Of a stretch of 28,075 bases of DNA, positions 24,105 through 28,075 are shown piece by piece; positions within the stretch are counted from its first letter, which is position 1, and every line of letters starts with the position of its first letter. The notes under the pieces were generated by a model, which saw nothing but the letters and a program-made list of their open reading frames with translations, had not been told where the DNA came from and made no database searches. Origin of the DNA: Clostridiales bacterium (lineage in GTDB: Bacteria > Bacillota > Clostridia > Oscillospirales > Oscillospiraceae). The position numbers were made by a program, and so were the translations under genes. The stretch lies in assembly GCA_019423635.1 (NCBI GenBank), contig JAHZBA010000033.1, positions 1 to 28,075 of the forward strand, in the 5' to 3' direction.

Positions 24105-24923
24105 TCAGTTGACCGCCACCGCGCCTGCCTGGGAGATCAGCTCCGCGGCATCGGAGGAAGTGGCGAAGTCGAAGAACGCCTGGGCCGCGTCGGAGAGGGC
24201 TGCCTCTGTCCTGGTCACCAGGACGAAGGGCCGCTGGATCACATAGCTGCCGTCCCTCACGGTCTCCTCGGTGGGAGCTGCTCCGGCCACAGTGAGCGCC
24301 TTTACGCTGTCGCTGAGACTGGCCAGAGAGGCGTAGCCGATGGCGTCCGGGTTCTGGGCCACGGCGGTGATCACGTTGCCGGTGGAGGTGAGCTCCTGGC
24401 GGTACTGGCATTTTTCAGAGGTGCCGGTGATGGACTCGAAGCCGTCCCGGGTGCCGCTGCCCGCCTCCCGGCCGATGAGGACCACCGGGGCGTCATTGCC
24501 GCCCGCGTCCTTCCAGTTGGCGATCTCGCCGGTGTAGAGCTTGGCGATGGTCTCCACGTCCAGGTCGGAGACCGGGTTGTCCGGGTGGACGATCACCGCG
24601 ATGCCGTCCAGGGCCAGGACGGTGGCCGTCAGGCCGCTGGCGGCCTCTTCATCCTTCAGGTTCCGGCTGCTGAGACCGATGTCGCAGCGGCCCTCCTGCA
24701 CGGCTGCGATACCGGAGCCGGAGCCGGTGGGGTTGTAAGTAAAGGTCACGCCGCTGTTCTCGTTCTGGAAGGCCTCGCCCAGGGCCCCGATCACCTTCTC
24801 CATGGAGGTGGAGCCGTCGGTGGAGACGGTGCCGGAGACCTTGCCGGAGCAGCCGGCCAGCATGGCGGCAGTTACGGCGGCAGCCATCACCAGGCTGAGC
24901 GCTTTTTGGACGTTTTTCTTCAT
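24105..24923 (-). CDS. pstS: Phosphate-binding lipoprotein PstS
   Basis: This 272-residue extracytoplasmic binding protein has a lipoprotein signal ending in LAGC (Cys25). Phosphate-contacting motifs of the family follow: STDGSTSMEKV, NPTGSGSGIAAVQEGRCDIG, LSSRNLKDEE, and REAGSGTRDGFESI. The C-terminal lobe contains AIGYASLASL. It captures phosphate and delivers it to PstC/PstA. The ATG at 24923 has AGGAGG eight bases upstream; the in-frame extension to 25184 crosses the promoter and is not coding. It is the first gene of the operon, about 80 bases downstream of the predicted PhoB-controlled -10. Confidence 0.97.
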   Translation of the reverse strand: MKKNVQKALSLVMAAAVTAAMLAGCSGKVSGTVSTDGSTSMEKVIGALGEAFQNENSGVTFTYNPTGSGSGIAAVQEGRCDIGLSSRNLKDEEAASGLTATVLALDGIAVIVHPDNPVSDLDVETIAKLYTGEIANWKDAGGNDAPVVLIGREAGSGTRDGFESITGTSEKCQYRQELTSTGNVITAVAQNPDAIGYASLASLSDSVKALTVAGAAPTEETVRDGSYVIQRPFVLVTRTEAALSDAAQAFFDFATSSDAAELISQAGAVAVN

Positions 24924-25005
24924 GACAAATTCCTCCTGATTTGTGTTTGGATAGGCTGTGTGCGGGGGGGGAGTCGGCTCATGCGGTCTTCCGCCCACGG
25001 ATATC

Positions 25006-25059
25006 AGGATACCGCCCGTATGTAAAATCCGAAAGGGAACTTTTGTAAAATGTATGTAA
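25006..25059 (-). promoter_or_regulatory. Pho-box promoter of pstS
   Basis: Reading the minus strand, TTACAT (from 25059) recurs 11 bp later as TTACAA (from 25048). A CCCTTTC element lies at +22, TTTACA (25026-25021) at +33, then 9 bp and the -10 TATCCT (25011-25006). Tandem 11-bp-spaced TTACA-like units are the typical PhoB/PhoP binding array. The layout is the same as at 25290-25343. Confidence 0.8.
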
Positions 25060-25289
25060 GGTTTCACTTTCCAGGCAGTTTCAGCCTCTTTGCGGTTTTT
25101 CTGCGGGTATTTGCGCAAGATATCCATCTCATGTATATTTTTGCCGATATGCCTTGAACGGGCTGGAAAACGCTCCACTGTCATTGTAACAGGCAGATAT
25201 GATCTCTGCTGCCGCGATTTGGGATCATTCGTGTAGAGTGGCTGCGCAATAAGGAGCGGCAGGGGCAGTCTCCCTCTTGATTTTCTTTT

Positions 25290-25343
25290 TTACATAAATT
25301 TTATAAGAAATGTCTTTTCTATTTTACGTCCTCACTCTATAAT
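25290..25343 (+). promoter_or_regulatory. Pho-box promoter of the HAD phosphatase gene
   Basis: TTACAT (25290) is followed 11 bp later by TTATAA (25301), a GTCTTTT element at +22, and TTTACG (25323-25328) at +33. After 9 bp comes a perfect TATAAT (25338-25343). The first 17 bases match the pstS array at 15 positions. There is no good conventional -35, consistent with activator dependence. Confidence 0.75.
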
Positions 25344-25399
25344 GGAGCTTGACCGGGAAGTGTATGAGATATGGAATCAGAACGAGAAAGGAACACTTT

Positions 25400-26212
25400 A
25401 TGGATTTTATGGATCAGAACAGCACACTGGATTTTAACGCCAAAAAGGGATTCATTTGCGACATGGACGGTGTGATCTATCACGGAAACAAGGTCCTGCC
25501 GGGAGTCGCTGAATTCATCCAATGGCTGCACAGGGAGGACAAGAAGTATCTGTTTTTGACCAACAACAGCGGATATACACCGAAAGAGCTGCACCAGAAG
25601 CTGGCCCGCATGGGGCTGGACGTGTCGGAAGAGCATTTTTACACCAGCGCTCTGGCGACCGCCGCGTTTTTGAAGGAGCAGGCCCCCGGCTGCTCCGTGT
25701 TTGCCATCGGAGAGGCGGGGCTTCTCAACGCGCTGTATGATGCGGGTATCACGATGAACGAGGTAAATCCCGACTACGTGGTGGTCGGAGAGGGCCGGAC
25801 CTATTCCCTGGATACCCTGACGAAGGCCACAAACCTGGTTTTGGGCGGGGCAAAACTGATTGGGGCCAACTCTGATGTGTCCGGTCCCATTGAAAACGGC
25901 ATTGCGCCCGCCTGCCGGGCCCTGATTGCGCCGATTGAAATGGCGACCGGCACGAAGGCCTACTTCTGCGGCAAACCGAATCCGCTCATGATGCGTACCG
26001 GCCTCCGACTGCTGAACTGCCACTCCGGGGAGGCGGTCATGGTGGGTGACCGGATGGACACGGATGTGATCTCCGGAATGGAGAGCGGAATGTCCACCGT
26101 ACTGGTGCTCTCCGGCGTTTCGAGCCGGGAGACGCTGAAGACCTACGCATACCGGCCCTCCGTCGTTTTGAACGGAGTGGGGGAGATTGTCTCCGCGGCA
26201 CAGCAGAATTGA
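25400..26212 (+). CDS. NagD-type HAD-IIA phosphatase
   Basis: This 270-residue cytoplasmic phosphatase of the HAD IIA (NagD / p-nitrophenylphosphatase) group shows motif I DMDGV (nucleophile Asp21, acid Asp23), motif II LTNNSG (Thr54), a C2-type cap, the Lys in GKPNP, and motif IV VGDRMDTD. Members hydrolyse nucleotide or sugar phosphates; the substrate here is unknown. The ATG at 25400 follows AGAAAGGA; an in-frame TTG at 25349 lies at the expected transcription start and is rejected. The gene is divergent from pstS and its promoter carries the same Pho-box array, so it should be induced by phosphate starvation to release phosphate inside the cell. Confidence 0.94.
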   Translation: MDFMDQNSTLDFNAKKGFICDMDGVIYHGNKVLPGVAEFIQWLHREDKKYLFLTNNSGYTPKELHQKLARMGLDVSEEHFYTSALATAAFLKEQAPGCSVFAIGEAGLLNALYDAGITMNEVNPDYVVVGEGRTYSLDTLTKATNLVLGGAKLIGANSDVSGPIENGIAPACRALIAPIEMATGTKAYFCGKPNPLMMRTGLRLLNCHSGEAVMVGDRMDTDVISGMESGMSTVLVLSGVSSRETLKTYAYRPSVVLNGVGEIVSAAQQN

Positions 26213-26330
26213 TGTCCCGCACAGCGCAGCGGCCCCGGGCACTTTTCATCAACCGGATTGTGCCGGAGGAAAGCGCAGACCCCCGGATGCGGGGGGAGCA
26301 CAAAGGCCCATGACCGGCCGGCCCGTGCCG

Positions 26331-26355
26331 GGCGGGACGCGGAACCGCCGTTTTT
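26331..26355 (+). terminator. Weak candidate terminator after the HAD gene
   Basis: GGCGG and CCGCC flank a 9-base loop and are followed by GTTTTT. The 5-bp stem is short and other pairings are possible in this GC-rich spacer. Confidence 0.35.
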
Positions 26356-26402
26356 CCGGGAGGATGGGCCGAGGCGCCAATCCGCCCGGTCCGGGCTGAG
26401 GA

Positions 26403-26427
26403 GATACCGGGGCACTGTCCCGGTATC
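26403..26427 (+). other. Perfect hairpin in the spacer before the recombinase
   Basis: GATACCGGG (26403-26411) and CCCGGTATC (26419-26427) form a perfect 9-bp inverted repeat with a 7-base loop. Neither strand has a following T tract. It lies about 55 bp from the left edge of the recombinase gene and might mark or border the mobile segment. Confidence 0.4.
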
Positions 26428-26481
26428 GCAAAAAACCACTGGCAAATGGGGCGGTGACGTAAGAAAACATTTTAAGCGAGG

Positions 26482-26508
26482 GTCGGCGTAGCGTTAAGCT
26501 GCGCCGAC
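26482..26508 (-). terminator. Inverted repeat over the recombinase stop codon
   Basis: GTCGGCG (26482-26488) and CGCCGAC (26502-26508) are perfect inverted repeats, with three more base pairs inside after one mismatch and the TAA stop in the loop. On the minus strand it would form a hairpin at the gene end, with only a loose T-rich stretch after it. Confidence 0.5.
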
Positions 26509-27969
26509 TTTCGTAATATTTTTGTCTTGGGCAGTTTGGGATTGCTCCCGCGCTCCCTCAAAATCAAACGCACCAATGAAGTTATAGACGATCTCAATCT
26601 CCCGGATTTTCACCCGCTTCTGCTGTTCGTCGGTCGTATAGGTGTCGGACACCCTGATTTGTTCCACAAACTCACGCAGGATAGTGGCGTCAAGCTGGGT
26701 CATGTCCGTGTACTTCTTTACCACAGAAATGAACTTCCTGACGTTGGTTTTCTTCTGTTCCTGCTGTTTCACTTCCCGCCCCAGGGTTTCCACAACGGTC
26801 TTTAACTGTTCCTGCTCCTGTTCATAGTCACGGGACAGCTTGATAAACCGATCATCGGACAGCTTGCCGGAAATGTTGTCCTCATAAATCCTCTTGAAGA
26901 TCACATCCAGCTCCGCGATGCGCTTTTCAGACTGTGCCAGCAAAGCCTTTTTCTGCGCCAGCGCCTTGTCACGCTCCTGCTGGCTCCGTTCCGCCGCCCG
27001 CTGGATAAAGTCGTCCTCATACTGCGTCACATAGGCAATCGCTTCCCGCAGGTTCCGCAGTACGATTTCTTCCAGCACTACACGGCGGATAGAGTGCGTC
27101 TTACATAGGGTACGGTCTTTCCGATAGGTGGAGCAGATGTAATACTCCTGTTCCGGCTTGAAGTGATTAGCCCGGCAAAGGTACATCTTGCCGCCGCAAT
27201 CGGCGCAGTACACCAGCCCGGAGAACATACCCATGTCCCCCATCTTGGTCGGGCGGCGTCTGGCCTGCCGGATGTTCTGCACGACCAGGAACACGCTTTC
27301 CTCAATGATTGCCTCTTGGGTATTCTCGAAGATTACCCACTCGGACGGGTTATTCCAGACCTTTTTCTTGCTCTTGAACGATGGCTTGCTGGTCTTGAAA
27401 TTGACCGTATGGCCCAGGTACTCGACACGCTCCAAAATGCGGGAAACGGTTTCGTTTGTCCACTTGCAGGGATTAGCCGTAGGAGCGTTGCAGACCGGCA
27501 AGCCCTTTTCGTGGGCGTAGGCAGTGGGGTTCAGGATTTTATTCTGTTGCAGCCACTTGGCGATCTGCGTCGGCCCCAGGCCGTCTACGCACAGGGCAAA
27601 GATTTTCTGAACGATAGCAGCCGCTTCCTCGTCCACAATCCAGCGTTTCTTGTCCTCCGGGTCTTTCATATACCCATAGGGCGGGATGGTACAAAGGCGC
27701 TCACCAGAGCGGCCCTTGGCCTGAAATGTAGCCCGGATTTTCTTGCTGGTGTCCTTGGCATACATCTCATTGAACACGTTGCGGATTGCGGTAAACTCGC
27801 TATCCCCCTTTATGCTGTCCACTCCGTCATTTACGGCGATAAAGTGAACACCATACTCCGGGAACACCATTTCGGTATACATTCCCACTTGGAGATAGTT
27901 GCGGCCCAGGCGGGACATATCCTTGACGACCACCCGCTTGATCTTGCCCGCCTTGATGTCGGCAAGCAT
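26494..27969 (-). pseudogene. Large serine recombinase, 5'-truncated
   Basis: At least 491 residues of a large serine recombinase of the clostridial integrative-element type remain. The distal half of the resolvase domain (RVVVKDMSRLGRNYLQ, DSEFTAIRNVFNEMYAKD) is followed by the recombinase domain (WLQQNKILNP, WTNETVSRILERVEYLGHTV). A zinc ribbon (CADCGG then CSTYRKDRTLC) and a coiled coil (about residues 330-410) complete it. Family members start some 60-90 residues earlier with the catalytic Ser; here homology stops at FNRPGFQ (about 27993) and an in-frame TAG lies at 28018. The ATG at 27969 is internal to the family, so the product should be inactive. GC content is lower than in neighbouring genes, indicating acquisition by transfer. 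Confidence 0.85.
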
Positions 27970-27993
27970 CCGCTGAAAGCCAGGGCGGTTGAA

Positions 27994-28075
27994 AGGCGGC
28001 GTTAGATAACGATACTTCTAAAAACACAAGAAAATCAATGGGTATGGACGGCAGGCAAGCATGGTATGTACGAAA
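27994..28075. other. Foreign-looking sequence abutting the truncated recombinase
   Basis: These last 82 bases do not continue the recombinase: the frame gives KYRYLTPP after a TAG where the family has an acidic/Gly-rich stretch ending near GTN. The sequence is A-rich between 28012 and 28040. It could be the end of another inserted element or a deletion joint; the window ends too soon to tell. Confidence 0.5.

Larger units (their letters stand above)
24924..25399. other. 476-bp divergent intergenic region between pstS and the HAD phosphatase
   Basis: This region holds the two divergent Pho-type promoters (25006-25059 on minus, 25290-25343 on plus). About 230 bp between them contain no credible gene. 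It is markedly more AT-rich than the rest of the window. The leaders are about 77 and 50 bases. Confidence 0.7.

Noticed and set aside
24924..25184. In-frame upstream extension of pstS
   Set aside because: It crosses the Pho-box promoter and precedes the lipoprotein signal; the AGGAGG at the correct distance supports the start at 24923.
27163..28005. A 280-codon plus-strand open frame over the recombinase
   Set aside because: It is antisense to a well-supported recombinase and has no recognisable domain.
1..28075. CRISPR arrays, tRNA or rRNA genes, complete insertion sequences
   Set aside because: I saw no regularly spaced repeats, no cloverleaf-like or rRNA-like stretches, and no transposase with flanking inverted repeats. 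The only mobile-element trace is the truncated recombinase.

Overview
The window looks like chromosomal DNA from a high-GC member of the Firmicutes/Clostridia, most likely an Oscillospiraceae-type gut anaerobe (Flavonifractor / Lawsonibacter / Pseudoflavonifractor neighbourhood). The pointers are strong GGAGG ribosome binding sites, GTG and TTG starts, sigma-A-like TTGNNN/TATAAT promoters, SLH-domain and lipoprotein surface proteins, several flavodoxins, and a clostridial-type large serine recombinase of lower GC than its surroundings. The lineage is inferred from gene content only; there is no rRNA or tRNA in the window.

Layout. (1) 1-797: the 3' end of glmS. (2) 906-1796: a LysR-type regulator closed by a terminator. 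(3) 1932-7333: a redox cluster. It opens with a promoter that has a 19-bp spacer and a central palindrome, as in MerR-type activation. It continues with an aldo/keto reductase and three flavodoxin-domain proteins (plain cytoplasmic, lipoprotein, and S-layer-homology anchored). A second promoter precedes a VbhA-antitoxin-like segment reading in frame into a cupin, followed by a double carboxymuconolactone-decarboxylase-like protein. (4) 7798-16718: a seven-gene Ser/Thr phosphosignalling locus. It encodes a membrane FHA protein, a zinc-ribbon FHA protein with repeated PTE motifs, a membrane PPM phosphatase, a soluble PPM phosphatase, an exported trypsin-like protease with a cytoplasmic FHA domain, a soluble zinc-ribbon kinase, and a membrane zinc-ribbon kinase with a long NxG-repeat ectodomain. 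It ends at a perfect bidirectional terminator. (5) 16834-17946 (minus): a regulator-like protein of unknown family with its own promoter. (6) 18481-24923 (minus): a complete phosphate operon pstS-pstC-pstA-pstB-phoU-phoB-phoR. (7) 25400-26212 (plus): a NagD-type HAD phosphatase divergent from pstS. (8) 26494 to about 27993 (minus): a large serine recombinase whose 5' end, including the catalytic-serine region, is missing.

How the parts work together. In the signalling locus two kinases can write and two phosphatases erase phosphothreonine marks, and three FHA domains can read them. The exported protease and the kinase ectodomain place inputs or outputs outside the cell. In the phosphate region, pstS and the divergent HAD phosphatase carry promoters of the same 54-nt architecture (11-bp-spaced TTACA-like repeats, then TTTACR, 9 bp, -10), so the phosphatase is predicted to be PhoB-controlled together with the uptake system. 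In the redox cluster the flavodoxin fold is encoded three times with three predicted locations, and the two exported copies are recent duplicates.

The most unusual items are the SLH-anchored flavodoxin and its location series, the kinase/phosphatase/FHA/protease locus, and the shared Pho promoter geometry.
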